Origin: Mortierella alpina
Taxonomy: Eukaryota > Mortierellomycota > Mortierellomycetes > Mortierellales > Mortierellaceae
Assembly (NCBI GenBank): GCA_029449245.1
Contig: JANATF010000005.1
Span: forward strand, 1,736,001 to 1,800,000
Reading direction: 5' to 3'
Length of the DNA stretch: 64,000 bases
Numbering within the stretch: position 1 is the first letter of the stretch; each line of letters begins with the position of its first letter. The notes below the pieces were generated by a model that did not search any database, was not told where the DNA came from, and was given only the letters and a program-made list of their open reading frames with translations. The position numbers and the translations under genes are program-made. Shown here in pieces: positions 45,434 to 58,558 of this stretch.

Positions 45434-48400
45434 TTAGCGGTCCCAGTCTCCGATCATATGGTGCCCAGGGCGATCTTGGGGAGCCTCTGCAAGATACGGT
45501 AAGGCCGAAGATGACAGAGTCGAGTTCAAAAATCCCGATCCCCGACCATCGTTCGTGGTACCACCATCTTTGATGTTGCCAGCATAACCACCGACGCCGC
45601 CGCCGTTGGCCTGGTTGTGAAAGGTGGGCTGAGTATGGGTATTAAAGGATCCGCTGTGACTAATGGTTCCCCCGCCAATGATTCCACCCAGGCCGCTCGA
45701 GAACAAATCGCGCTCGTTGCCAAACGCTGATCCGGTAGACAAGTTTGGCATGTTGAGAGACGACCCTCTGCCTTCGCTGTCGCCCGACATTCCAGAAAAT
45801 GATCCGCCCAACCCTCCGGATCGGCCTGAATTAAAGGTGGAATCATGCGGTTGATGCTGCTGCTGTTGTTGCTGACCAATGGAGTGCCGTGCCATTGCGC
45901 TTACAAGAGACTTCCGTCCGTAGAGATCAGAGCTGCTATTGCTCAATCGGACTACGTTCGGCGGCGGCGTGACCGGGTGCTGCGAGGACCCAGCTTGATA
46001 GAGTTGTTGGTTACTGTACATAGAGCCCATGGATGGAACAGAGCCTCGGCGGTTCGCCATGGCCGACGAACCTGGAGCCTGCGGAGCAAATCCTGTGTTA
46101 CCTCCCGGATATGGCTGCTGCTGGAACTGCGTATGATATGACCGGTACCTCTGTGTCAGGTCATCGTACGGTTCGTCGCTCTCATCCTCTGTTGAGATAT
46201 CGTCACTGTTCACACTGCCACCTGTCGATCCCAAACCTCCGCCAATGGCCCCCAGGAACATGGTATGATGGCTGGTGGCACTGTTGTGACTCGAGTGACG
46301 TTGACGCTGTTGAGGGTACTGGATAGACTGGCCGAACGGTGACGAAGGGTATGCTTGGTTAGCCTGTTGCTGATGCTGGTGCTGATGCTGAAGCTGTTGT
46401 TGCTGCTGGTATATAATCTGCTGCTGCTGTTGTTGTTGTTGCTGCTGAGCTCTGGCGTTCCCACTGTTTAGCGCGGGTCCGTAGCCTTGACCGAAAGCCG
46501 TTCCTGCCATCATCTTATCGTCATAAAACTGCAAATTGTCCCTTGAACCAGATGAACCAATTGCTCGTTGAGGGGATGGTGGATGATGCAGTTGCTGCTG
46601 GTGCTGAAAGTTTCCAAGGTTGCTTGATGGACCTTGAACCGGCGAACTGCTGCTAGAGTAAAGGTGACTGGATGGAGTAGAGCCAGATTTTTGGAAGCCG
46701 TAAGGCCCTTCGGGCGAGAATACCTGATGTGCCTGCTGTCCATGACCGCTGGAAGGATAATATCCACTTCCTGAACCAGCGCCACTCACTCCTGGACCTA
46801 TTCCAGGAGGGGGTGTACGGAATTGAGTCATGGAGCCAGGGTAGCCTGCATTGATGGGTGGCTGTTGTTGCTGTTGTTGTTTAGCAGGACTCGCCCAGGG
46901 GTCAATGGGCAGCGGCGTCAGTCGATTGTACGGCGACGATTGGTTGCTGTGCTGTTGCGAGATGGGTGCTTGACCAGAAGCAAACGATGGCCCAGAGGCT
47001 GCAGTGACCGCATGGACGCCTGATGACGATGCAGGCACCGACGTGAGCTCTCGCGAGTGCTGCTCTGGCCAGCGAGGAGGCGATGTGGCCAGAGGAGGCA
47101 GTCCGGGGGAAATTCCATGGGAAAATAAAGCTCGGATATCCGACGCAACCATCGAGCCCGTTCCAGGAATGGCTGCACTTGGGCCTCCAATGCTCGATCC
47201 TGGCGCGCGATTCAACGTGTCAAATGCATTCCCTGCGTTGTCAAAAAGGGAATAGTTCAGGAACGCCGGTGCTGGTGCTGACGCGGATGATTCTAAAGAG
47301 AGATATCAGGTATAGTTAATCGCAGCTAATGGATTGAAAACACCTGAAAACTAAACCACCAACAAGTACCGGTTGCCACCAGCTTACCTCCGCCGGTTAC
47401 GGACGACAATATCTTGCTGTTAAAGTGAGGGAAGGCTTCGGCAAACGAGTCGGACCGCGGACGCTGGATTCGAATCTCGTCGTCATAGACCTCAATCTGA
47501 TTGTTGATCAAAAACTGGACGAGGAGCTCCTTGGCATTCTGCAGGTAATCCTCGTTGTTACGGCTGTACTTGAAAATAAATACGTGGTCCTCCTCCTCGC
47601 TATCGTTACTTTCATCGTCGCTATCCGTCAAGCTACTGAGTGACTTGGCCAGCTTTTCGCCATCCTGCTGGAGACCATTTTCGCCATCCCTGCCTGGTCT
47701 GTCTGCGCCTTGACGATCGTCTGGAGCCTGGGCAGGGGTGGCAGAGGGGATGGCAGAGGGCGAGACAAGCTTCGACGCGCTTGACTCAGCTCCCGTTGCG
47801 CTCTCACTCTCATGGGCCGTAGGGGCGACTTCCCTTGGAGGTGGCGGTACAAGAGTCATATTCCACTCGTTCTTCATCCTGTCCCGTACCTCAGTGTTGA
47901 ATTCCGCCTTGGCCAAAACTCTATCCATTGCTTCCGAGAACGGAACAGGATAGACGTATTGTTCATCCACCATCGACAGCAGCATCGACGTCGCCTGTTG
48001 GATGAGTGCTTCAGGTCCCGAAATCCAGACTGTGTCGCTCCCTGTTTCCTTCTCTGGGAATCGAATGGTGGCGTTGGTTACTTCCTGGAGCTCATTGAGC
48101 GCTTTCGCGTGGTCTGCGAGGAGTGAGAGATGGTAGTGTTTAGGGATAGACAGCGAGTGGTGCACAAAGTCCTTGTCCTTGGGATTGACCAGCTCCATGA
48201 CGGCATGCTTGAGATTGTCCAGGTTCATCGAGTTTTTGGACGGGGTCCTCGCCACGACATTGTCCAAGTTGTCAAAGTATCCACCAAGATTGGCAAACTC
48301 CTCTGAATTGGAGAACTTGACGTAGACGCCAAACTTTTTCATGATCCTCTGAATATTCTTGCCTCCCACTCCAATGATCCGTTTGTGGTAGGTTTCGGGC

Positions 48401-50860
48401 ACGTAGAACGAAATTTCTGCTGGTAACTCCTCCTGGAGCAACGCAAGGGCCTCCACGGCCTTGACGGCAATAGGGGAACTCAGATCCACATAGAAGTTGT
48501 ATTCGTTGCACGGGTCAAACTTGATCTTGGCGCCCGTCGTCTTCATGATGCGGTTGATCTTGCCATTCTTTTTGCCCGAGATAAATTCGCGGTGCTCATT
48601 CGCCAGCTCAACTGAGAACTTGACCTCGTAGTGTAGAGTCTTGATAAAGTCGATATCTGACAGATACTGTACCGCAATCCTGGTCTGGATCTCATTGCCA
48701 AAGATATAAAACCCGTTATTACGGAACTCAACCTCGGCCCCTGAGGCTTGAGAAACGAGTTTGGAGATGTTGGCAACGGGCGAGAGTGCGCTAGGTGGAC
48801 TAGGAGGAATAGTCACTAGGTTCTCGCGGACTGGCGATAGTAAATTAATAGAGCCGGAGTGGAACTGTGATGACTACAATTTCGGAGAGAGAAGAGAAGA
48901 GAGGAGGAAGGCAGTTAGAAATCGATGGTATCGGGTACTGGAACTTCAAATTATGTATACGGAGGTGTAACTGTACTCACCAGCTGCATCACTGTCCGGA
49001 TGGTGCGCTCCACATTCACTCTTGATTCGCCATAAACAAAGATGATGGGGTGGCTAGCTCCAAGAGGCGGGAAAGCGATGAAGGACGCATTGTCGATCAT
49101 AATAGCGCGTAACCTGTCACGGTGGTTCAGCAACATCCAGTCCAGTTTGCGAGAGGCGATATTCACTTGACGCGTGCAAGCAGGTGCGGCCGTCTGGGCG
49201 CGAGTGTAAGATCTCGTGAGGGCTTCTTTGACTGCCAGCACATTACCATGCTCGCCTGTGATGTGGATCTCATTATTCCTGGGGTCGACGGGGCAGCCGC
49301 TCTTGTTGGCCGTCTGGACAAAGGGCGAAGCTAGGTAAATGCTTGTCCTTGTCTTGGCCATCAACTCCTGAATTGCATGACGCTTTCTGCCGCCTATCAT
49401 GTTCTGATACTTGAGCTCCACCTGAAGAGTGTCCTGTACAGTTCCAGGCCGCAACGTGTCGATGGCTGCCAGCAACAATAGCCGTGCCGCTTCGGCGTTC
49501 TCCCATGTTCCCGAAACAAGCAACTCAACAGTTTCCTGTCTTGCGTGTGCTGCCACGACGGACTTGGCGGAGGGGAGGGCATGGAACTGACTGGAAACAA
49601 GCGAAATAGTCGTCTTTGTCGAGGCAGAAATCTGGTCGACCAGTGATTTGAACTGAGGAAGAACCGTGATATAAGATGAGAAGGACGCCGAGATTGCAGG
49701 TGCTGAGGACGCGTCTGGCGAAGCGGACGGGCAGGCGGAGGCATCGGAGGCCAGGGTCTGAGTGGGATCGGAAGCAGCCCGGGTATTGGCCACTGTGGCG
49801 CTGTCGTGCGCAGCCTGGGTATTGGAGGGGTGGGCGTGTTCGGTGGCTGGTGACGCAGTCGTCGTCGTCTGTGATGGGGTCTCGCCGTCCGCAGTCGATG
49901 TCTCTGCGTTTGATCCTGCTATTGAGGCGGAGGCGGGAGGCGATGATGCTGTGGATGGCCGGGATGCGGCGGCGGTGCCTGCGTCTGGGAAGGGGTTTGT
50001 GGTGATGGAGGCCTTGCTGATTTTGATCGAGAGCTTGGGCTAACGGCAGCGGGGAGCGAGCGCAAAGAGAAATGGGTGAGTCCACACTGTGCAGCGGCAA
50101 ACAAGTGTCCAGCCATAGCCGAGAAGTGTCAGGAGTCCACGACGAACGACGAACGACGAACGAGGGAAAATGGCCGCTAGTCACACGGACAGCACAAGCA
50201 CAATATAAAAAAGAGTATATGAAAAAACACTCCCGTGCCACGCCAGGGTCAAGTTGCACAAACAGCTCGGGGTGCCCCAAGGCTTGGTCTCTGCATACGC
50301 ATATCTGCGCGACCGTTGACAGGGAGCAGAGCAGATCTTATCATTGCAAACACGACCTGCACACACACAGTCTTTGGCGCACAGATATGCATATTCCGTT
50401 AAATCGGGTGAGAGGGACAAGGAGTAAAAATAGACAATAACAATGCACAAACAGCGTGGAGATTGGACGAGAAGATTACGGGGCGGCGGTGGCAGCGAGG
50501 GCTGGCCTGGGGCTGAATGTCGGATCATTCGGATGAAGATGTGTAGCTGGTAGAGGGAGAGGAAGTAGATCCAATTACCTTCAGTGGACTGTTGCGGATG
50601 AGTGCTCCTCTGGTCAACATGACATTCTGATAAGCACCAGAAATGGTGACATTGTAGACGGATTGGTGAGTCTCGATCGAGAGTCGTTTCTTGGCTGGAG
50701 TGCTGTTGAGGCTGACATCGAGCACAACCTGGCAATGGTGACTGCGGCCAATGTCCATGCACAGCTGCTGAAAAGAATGCGTCATCGCCTCGTCCACGGG
50801 CCCTGCCTGTGCAGGCGTCGGGCTCGGCAAGCAAAGCGAAAGGATGGTATTCTCTGCCAT
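45434..50860 (-). CDS. Large multi-KH RNA-binding protein with Gln-rich tail (Bicaudal-C-like)
   Basis: Four exons: 50860-50579, 50039-48981, 48873-47388 and 47292-45434 (minus), 4686 nt, 1561 aa. KH-like units include a degenerate one early (KKRLSIETHQSVYNVTISGA), one near residues 270-330 (KYQNMIGGRKRHAIQELMAK), one near 525-590 (ISGKKNGKINRIMKTTGAKI), and a canonical one near 600-665 (YHKRIIGVGGKNIQRIMKKF, with GVGG as its GXXG loop). Weaker ones may follow. An acidic Ser-rich linker precedes a 600-residue Gly/Ser/Gln-rich tail with poly-Gln near 1225-1260. Such tails are typical of RNP-granule proteins. The role is probably mRNA localisation or translational control; the exact orthologue is not certain. 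Confidence 0.85.
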
Positions 50861-51601
50861 GGCGCACCCTAGGTCTAGTGTACTCTGTTGTGCGAGAGCT
50901 TGTTTTGGAGGGGTGACCAAGAGCTGTGTCCGAGTGTTTTGGTTGCCTGGTCTGCCTGGTCTGTTGCAGAGTCCTGCGTGCTGATACTGGCGTTCTTGTT
51001 GAGGAAGTGTAGATGCCCGCAAGGGTCGAGCGCGAGAGCAGGAAGGTCGAGAGCGCAAAAAGAACGTGCAAAAAAGATGACGAAGAGAGCCGTCGTTAGA
51101 AAATGCCGTTACGATCTGAGGGAGTTAAGGGAGCGGGCGGGATGCGTTGGGAAGTAGGCCAGATCGGAAGAGGATGGGATATGACGCGGGGAGGATGAGG
51201 ACGCAGAGAGGAGGGACGGGCGTGTGCTGAGGGAAGGGCCGAAGAGGGCTCGGAAGGTCAGTTGGAGGAGGTTGGAGGAAGGGGCAGAACAAAGAAGGAA
51301 CACGACCAAAGAAAGCGGTCGCAGGCAAAGAAGTGGGGGTGAAAAAAAAAATATGTAAACAAAAAAAAAAAAATGGGACCGCAAATGAGATCACCGAGCC
51401 AGAGAGGGTTGGCATGCTCGTCTTCTCTCGCCGTGCATACATGTGCTCTTCGTCTCACGGTCCTCACGACGACAGCCATGGTTGCAGGGCAGGGGGCTGC
51501 AGTCCGATTACGCAAACAACCTTGTCCTCGCAGAGCCACCCGCCAGCGCATGCTCACAGAATCAGCAACGTCCCAAACTAAAAATGAGCCAAGAGTGGGA
51601 T

Positions 51602-51616
51602 GGGGGGGGGGGGGGG
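51602..51616. repeat. G15 homopolymer
   Basis: Fifteen consecutive G on the + strand in the intergenic region upstream of the KH gene. Confidence 0.9.
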
Positions 51617-54248
51617 AGACCGGCATCACCACCACACGTGCATAGCCAGACTAGAACGATTGCGGACACCAGATCTGCCCTTGATTACACTGGGGACAAG
51701 TCTGGCGATCCTGTGAGGCAACAGTGGCGGAGAGTGCACGCTGGCAATGGACGTGGATACACAAGAAAAATATTTATCTTAAGATTCGGGTCGCGAGTGG
51801 TGGAGAAAAAAATGGCGGGAAAAAAAATGCAGTGGTGGGGCGCAGATCATTGTTGTGATGTGCATGATCAACGGCCCTTGCCCAGTGCCAGTTGTTTACC
51901 TTGACAAAGCAGTTATTATGTTAAGGGAGCAGAATGATTATGCGATTATGCCGTGAAAGGGCGATGCTACTGTCATGTACGATGTTGTGTGATGGTGTGG
52001 TTTGAAATAGTGGCTTCTAAAGACAGGGCAGGGGTTGCACAATTGCGGGCGATCAATGGTAATGCTGACTTGTGGCATGGAGGAGCAAAGAGCGAAGGAG
52101 ATCAAAAGTTCTAACACCTCTACCTACCCCTTGGACAACTGCTGTTCGTTTAGCTTGGCCGGTTCTGTCTCGCGAAAAATAAATAATGCGGAGACGAGAC
52201 GACCGTTGGCGGTAGTATTCAACCTTTGTACGCGTACTGACTGCATGAACTAGCTGGTCTGGTTTATAAGTGGTCTCTCTCGGGTTGAATGACATGTATA
52301 AAATCGAGCATCGCAGAGCAAATCGGAACATGGAATCAGACCGCTCATGTGTATCTAGCGTAGCCTCCAACCGCAATCGTTCTAGGGTCAGGCCCGGGCT
52401 TTTAAAGACAACAAGAGCACCGCTCATCTGTAGCACAAAGATGGGCCATGTGGCAACCTAGATTCATAAGGAGCCCGCCTCCTATAGGAGGGCTTGGTCA
52501 TGGAGCCTATGGATCGACCTCAGTGCGTTCATTTGTTGCGCCTTCCAAGACCGAACCGTGCGCCGTACGAAGGTCGAGCTGCTGTAGACCATGGCAGCAG
52601 CAGGTTATGAGCGACCCATACTGTTTTCTTTTTGGCCGTGCAGATTATTAACTTCCGATCGCCATGGATCTGGCACAACTTCAGGTCTGTGGGAGGGTTT
52701 TCAAATTTGCGATTTTTTGCAGCAAGAGTCGTTCAGCTCGCACTCGCTGTGCTACTTGAATGTCAATGAACGTTACTCCGATGTGCAATGATCTCAATCC
52801 TCGATGCATTGGATTGAACAATGTAATTTACTTTGATTGTTGGATTCAGGTACTGAATGTACATGTCTTCACCAGCCAAAGCCTGCTTACGAGCCAACCA
52901 CTGTGATCCGGCTCGCTTTTCACTACTCTTTTTTTTTACGCCCGTACTGCCCCGCACGCTCGATGCATGCTAGACCCTGAGTGCGGCCCTCCAGCTTCAG
53001 CTATGTCGCCCCAAGCACATTTGGAAGCTGGCAGCTGCCTGTCACTTCCTAAAACCTATGGTACGCACTGCTGCCAATGAGCAGAATGAAGGTCAAACAG
53101 GAACTGTTTGGGTCAGATCAAAAAGTTCAGCTGAGCCATGGTCTCGAAGGAAAGCAACGCCTCACACATAGTTGAGTCTGAGCCGCGCGGGATCCCTGAA
53201 TGTGGGGCAACAGTGAGGTGTTAAGTGGCTCCGTTGTAAATCGTCTCGATCAATACAGCAGAAATGTCTCCAACATGCGCCTTTTCGACTCTTGTTGAAC
53301 TCGCAGCAAGGAAATGAGGGTCCCCCATGCTGCCGACAATGAACTTTAAATGTGTGGTTCAAGATGGAAGGCACCTGCCCTTATCAAACCATAAACCGTG
53401 CGGGTGCAAGTTCTCTGATTACAAAAGTCCCACGCTCTGTGCTTTCCTCTGGATGATTATTTGTTGTGGTCGCGCCCTACTTAACGTTCTAGCGCATAGA
53501 CTTGTACAAAGATTGTACTACATATGGCTCGTACTCTCATATGTATACAAGGCAAAAGTTGTGTCACGCCGCCAATGACGTTTGAAAGTAAGGCGTACAT
53601 GCGCATCCATGGCCCACGATAGCAGTAGGCATGGTGTGGTCTTCATGGAGCCAGCCTGGTCAGGCAGGTGCTGAAAACCAAAGTCACTTTATCAAGATGG
53701 AGCGTCCTTTTATCAAGATCACCCATCTTTATTCATTTCACAATTCATTCTCCTCTCCGACGATGCCTGGTCGGATATTCATCTCCAGCAACCTCGAAAG
53801 GATACAGTAATGGCGGAGGTTCTCCCGCACCGGAAATATCGTGTGTTGAGCGTGAGTGTACCTGCCAAGTTTTGTTTGGTGCGGGTCTCAATTTCCCTTT
53901 TATCGAATCATTTTTCTTTTCACACTAGCGCTCTCCGATGCATGCGATCGCGCTCCCGCGGCTGAATTGGGTTCTTATTCAGGTCATTTTTGGGCGGACG
54001 TTCATCCTCTCGCAGGTCCTTCCGCCATGCGACTTCCTCATTCGACCATTTTTAGTTCTCATAAGACATGAAAGTTTCGCCCTTGTGCCTGGACCTTACG
54101 GATGACGGACAGCGACAGACTCAACCCCCACGCGGCCCCTATTTGTAATGGCCGCATGCGAACCCAGTGATACTCAATACGGCAAGTAGTGGCCGGCCAG
54201 AATGAGAAAAGAAAAACCTTGTACTTGCCTGGGTGTCAGCCTGGCATT

Positions 54249-54255
54249 TATAAAA
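54249..54255 (+). promoter_or_regulatory. TATA box of the PTR2 gene
   Basis: TATAAAA lies 197 bases upstream of the ATG at 54446 and is followed by a strongly C/T-rich leader (54300-54440). A TATA element fits a nutrient-regulated transporter gene. Confidence 0.5.
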
Positions 54256-54445
54256 GGGTCATTAGGACATTCACTCTTTTACACCCTAGCGTCCGTCCAA
54301 GTCCCATCTCACTCTTCTCACCTTCTCCTCTTACTTCTCATCCTCTCCTCCTCTCCTCCTCTCTCCACCTGCCAGCGCTCACGACCCTAAACAGTCTTAC
54401 ATCTCTTCATACCCTCCCAAACCCCTCACAGCTCAGCTTCGCACG

Positions 54446-56396
54446 ATGAAGACAGAACTCCATGACGACACTGCAGTACATCCAGCTGCCGAGATCGCAT
54501 ACAAAAGCGATCCTATGATGGCCTGTATCAAGAGCGACATCCACCCTCATCCTCATCCCTCCGTCGAGGACAAGGTCGTGATGACAGAGGACCTTCAAGG
54601 CGATGGCAGAGAGCCAACGTTAGAGGAACAGAGCACCCTCCGCCGAGTTGCCGACACCATCCCAGCCTCGGCTTGGCTTGTGGTTGTGGTGGAATTTTGC
54701 GAGCGCTTTACGTACTATGGCCTGTCCGGTCCTTTCCAAAATTACATCCAATACCCTTACACTGCTGAGCGAGGAGCCGACCATCCCGGCGCCATTGGAA
54801 AGGGTCAACAGACTGCCACAGCGCTTAATTACTTCTTTCAATGTATGACAAGATACAAAAAAAAAAAAGAGGTGTATTTGCACGTTGCCGTTCTTCATGC
54901 TGATCAAAGCTGACCCATATTTGTCTCCTTTCCCTTCCTTTTTTTTCACCAAACATAGTCTTTTGCTATGTCACTCCTGTGCTTGCTGCCATTGTCGCTG
55001 ATCAGGTAAAGTATGGCAGAAGAGAGGACCGCCATGGCTATTTGAAACTAGTCTAACCTCGCTTCCGACTTTCTCTCGTCATTTGTAGTACTTGGGCAAA
55101 TATAGAACGATCGTGCTCTTTAGTGGAATCTACATGTTTGGCGTGCTCATCCTCGTCTTGACATCGATCCCGCCAGCCATTCTCGCCAATGCGGCCCTTC
55201 CCGGACTTGTCATTGCCATGATCGTCATCGGTCTGGGCACAGGAGGCATCAAGGCCAACGTCTCGCCCATGGTTGCAGAGCAATACCAGGGTACCAAGGC
55301 CACCGTGAAGACCCTGAAATCGGGCGAGAAGGTCATTGTTGACCCAAGTGTCACGGTCCAGTCCATCTTCAACTGGTTCTATTGGTCCATCAACCTCGGC
55401 TCCCTCTCTGCGATCATCACCACGAACGCTGAAAAGTACTATGCCTTCTGGCTGGCCTATTTGATCCCCCTCGTCATGTTCAACGGTGCTGTGTTGGCGC
55501 TCTGGTATGGAAAGGACAAGGTCGTGAAAACTCCTCCCCGTGGCTCTGTCCTTTTGGAGGCGTTCCGTGCCTTTGGTATCGCGCTCAAGAATGGCCGCAA
55601 TCTCGATGCAGCCAAGCCCTCGGTGATGGCCGCGCGCGACCCGGAGTTCAACCCAAAGAGCATCACTTGGGACGATATTTTTATCGATGAGCTGCGTCTG
55701 ACGATCAAGGCCTGTTACATCTTTTGCTTCTTCCCGCTCTACTGGGTCATTTACAACCAGATCACTACCAACCTGACCTCTCAAGCCGGCACCATGCTCC
55801 TGTACGGCATTCCCAACGATGTCGTCAACAACATCGATCCCATTGTCCTGATCATCTTTATCCCCATCTTTGACAAGATCATCTACCCGGGCTTCCGTCG
55901 CGTGGGTTGGGAGCTCAAGCCTGTCACCCGTATCGCGCTCGGATTTTTCTTCAGCGCGCTTGCCATGGCGTGGACAGCGATTGTTCAGCACAAGATCTAC
56001 ATTACAGGACCCAACTTTGACCACACGCTCAGCGATCCTGATCAGACGCCCAACAATGTCTCGATCGCGTGGCAGATCCCATCCTACTTCTTCATCGCCA
56101 TTTCCGAGATCTTTGCCTCGATTACCGGTCTGGAGTTTGCGTTCACGAATGCGCCTGCGACCATGAAGTCGGTGGTCATGGCCGTGTTCTTGTTCCAGAA
56201 CTGTCTGGGCGCGCTTTTGGGATTCGCCTTCTTGCCGCTGACTGTGGATCCGTTGCTGGTGTGGATGTACACTGGCTTGGGGGTGGCAGCTCTGTTGATC
56301 AGCGGTGTGATCTACTGGTTCTTCCGCGACTACGACAAGATCATGGGCGAGGAGCAGATGGCGCTTCAGGCCAAGTACGAGATGAAGGATTTGTAA
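54446..56396 (+). CDS. PTR2: PTR2-type proton-coupled di/tripeptide transporter
   Basis: Exons 54446-54842, 54959-55005 and 55089-56396 give 583 aa. It is a POT/NRT1-family symporter in the plasma membrane, with about 12 membrane helices. The proton-coupling motif ExxERFxYY is present as VEFCERFTYYG. The PTR signature appears as FNWFYWSINLGSLSAIIT. GLGTGGIKANVSPMVAEQYQ marks the end of helix 4 and its loop. The cytosolic N-terminus is about 70 residues and rich in His and Asp. Exon 2 is only 47 nt. The long opposite-strand frame over exon 3 is a codon-bias artefact. AATAAA is at 56422. Confidence 0.95.
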
Positions 56397-56712
56397 CATA
56401 GCTGAACAACGTTGTAACAACAATAAATATAGTAATACCACAAGAGAAACGCCTTTTTGGTGCCATGCAAGATGACAGCCCCCCTTTTTTTTTATCTGGC
56501 ACTGCCTGCTTAGTGTAATGCTGTATAGTCTGCAGCTGCTCTCAACACCTTTTGGAGTTTTGGGGAGGAACCCCTGGTCTATGTATTCTTCCGTCATCCA
56601 GTTGCGCGCTTTTCCATCTTTTGCATTCATACCATTCTTTCATCTCCCCATCCATCCCATTCCCCTTCTCTCTTGTCTGTCAGCGTCTAAATACCCCTTC
56701 TACATCTCCAAC
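56397..56712. other. Intergenic: PTR2 3' UTR and gelsolin-family promoter
   Basis: It contains the PTR2 poly(A) signal and a C/T-rich leader (56630-56700) before the next ATG. No additional gene was seen. Confidence 0.5.
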
Positions 56713-58412
56713 ATGCTGAAAAACTCAACCTGGAGTACGTTTTCTGACTTTTGAGTGTCTGGCTGTTTGACTGCACCGTTTCGCATTCCACCGCTTCCCC
56801 CTCCCTCCCTGAAAACAGCAACAAACGACTTACACAAGGACGCTGGTTTTTTCTTTTGCCTTCATTAGAGCTCGAGGAGACCAACTTGGCACAGTTCGGA
56901 GGAGAACTCGAGAAGCAGCACCGCAAGGACGAAGGCGCGCTCGAGAAAGCCTGGAGTAAGGAGACTGGTGTCGGAGCCAAGACCGGTCTTTGGGTCTGGC
57001 GTATCGAACAGTTCAAGGTCGTGCCCGTCCCCAAGAGCGACCTTGGACGCTTCTACAGTGGAGACAGCTACATCATCCTCAACGTAAGGGCCCTTTTTCT
57101 CTCTCTCTCTCTGCTTCATTTTTCGTGTTTTACTTCAGCAGTAGACTCGTATGCTAACAATACCATCGTGTGAAAAAAAAATGGGACCTGTGCAGACGTA
57201 CCAAAAGAAGGACTCGGATGCGCTCTTGCATGACATTCACTTCTGGCTCGGAAACGAGACCAGCCAGGACGAGGCTGGTACTGCCGCCTACAAGACTGTC
57301 GAGCTTGATGACTGTAAGTGGCGCCTTCAATTGCTCGACTAGTTCGTCCCTCCCCCTCCCTTGGATACTCTGAGCACCCTTGTAACATCAACACCCCACT
57401 TCTTCATTAGACCTGGATGGCAAGCCCATTCAGCACCGTGAGGTTCAGGGCCACGAGTCCAAGCAGCTGCTCTCGTATTTCAAATCCTTCTCGGTCCTGA
57501 GCGGAGGTGTCAAGTCAGGATTCAAGCACTGGTCCGAGCCCGAGTACACGCCCCGTCTCTTGATGGTCAAGTCTGCGCCCCACACCGGTGGCCACAAGTC
57601 TTCTGTCGTCGTTCGTGAGGTGTCCAAGAACGAGATCAACACGGGCGATGTCTTTATCCTCGATACTGGAAAGGTTCTCTACCAGTGGAACGGAAGAAAG
57701 AGCTCAGGCATTGAGAAGGTCAAGGCCGCAGAGTACGCACATGGAATTGAAGCGGATCGAGCTGGAGCCGTTAATGTCGAGACTTTTGGTAAAAAAAAAA
57801 AAAAAAAAAAAAGGGCATCTAATTTCAGCGCTACATGGTATGATATGCGAACCAAGTCGAAAAACTGATCCATTTCTTCTCATCGAACCATAGATGAAGG
57901 CGAGCGCGACCAGAAGGTGTTCTGGGCCGCTCTTGGTGGCGAAGTGGAGGTGAAGCCGGCCGAGGATGTGGCCGCTGAACCTGAATACGTCAAGAAACTG
58001 TACCGGTAAGGACCTTGTTCCGAATATTCTCATGGCCTTTTTTTTGTGGTTTTTTGGTGTGTAGTGGGTTATCCTTTCTGCGCAACATGCCACTCATCGT
58101 CTGCCCACTATCCCTCCCTGCATACTTGGTAGTCTGTCGGACGCAAAGGGCGCCATCGAGTTCACACACGAGGCTTCAGGCCCCAAGGTCACCAAGGACT
58201 TGTTGGACTCCAACGACGTCTTTATCCTGGATGTCCAGCACGAGATCTTTGTCTGGGTGGGATCCAAGGCTAACAAGGATGAGCACCGTCTTGGCTTGCA
58301 CTATGCCCAGGAGTACCTCAAGAAGGAGGGACTCCCAAGCCATACCCCCATCTCCAAGGTCTTGGAGGATGGCGACCACATTATGTTCGACAATGCTCTG
58401 AACCGCTTCTAA
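56713..58412 (+). CDS. Gelsolin-family actin-severing protein (severin/fragmin-like)
   Basis: Six exons: 56713-56734 (22 nt), 56869-57083, 57196-57313, 57411-57788, 57894-58005 and 58133-58412, 374 aa, the size of three-domain severins. Domain 1 is [20 protein letters not shown] ... [11 protein letters not shown] ... [20 protein letters not shown], with the G1 actin/calcium-binding pattern. Domain 2 holds [20 protein letters not shown]. Domain 3 holds [20 protein letters not shown]. These proteins sever and cap actin filaments in response to calcium. The fourth intron starts with GT followed directly by 22 A. AATAAA is at 58464. Confidence 0.93.
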
Positions 58413-58558
58413 AGAGCTACACTGCTCCAGACGAGACATCCACGTCTGCGTGCGCGGAATGTAAATAAATATATCTGTGAACGCCAATGCGGCCGTTTTT
58501 TTCATTCAAAATTTTGGATATGGTCCATTAAGACCACGTAAAGTCTATGGCGCGGCTG

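Larger units (their letters stand above)
50861..54445. other. 3.6-kb gene-free interval
   Basis: No exon chain or RNA gene can be supported. The left part (50861-51400) is the KH gene promoter, and C/T-rich sequence on its sense strand is visible at 51160-51300. A G15 run lies at 51602-51616. An imperfect hairpin occurs at 52472-52494. The right 200 bases are the PTR2 promoter. Confidence 0.5.

Noticed and set aside
55053-56630. 525-aa open frame on the minus strand across PTR2
   Set aside because: It mirrors PTR2 exon 3 and has an unnatural His/Arg/Asp-rich composition. PTR2 on the + strand has clear family motifs, so this is a codon-bias shadow.
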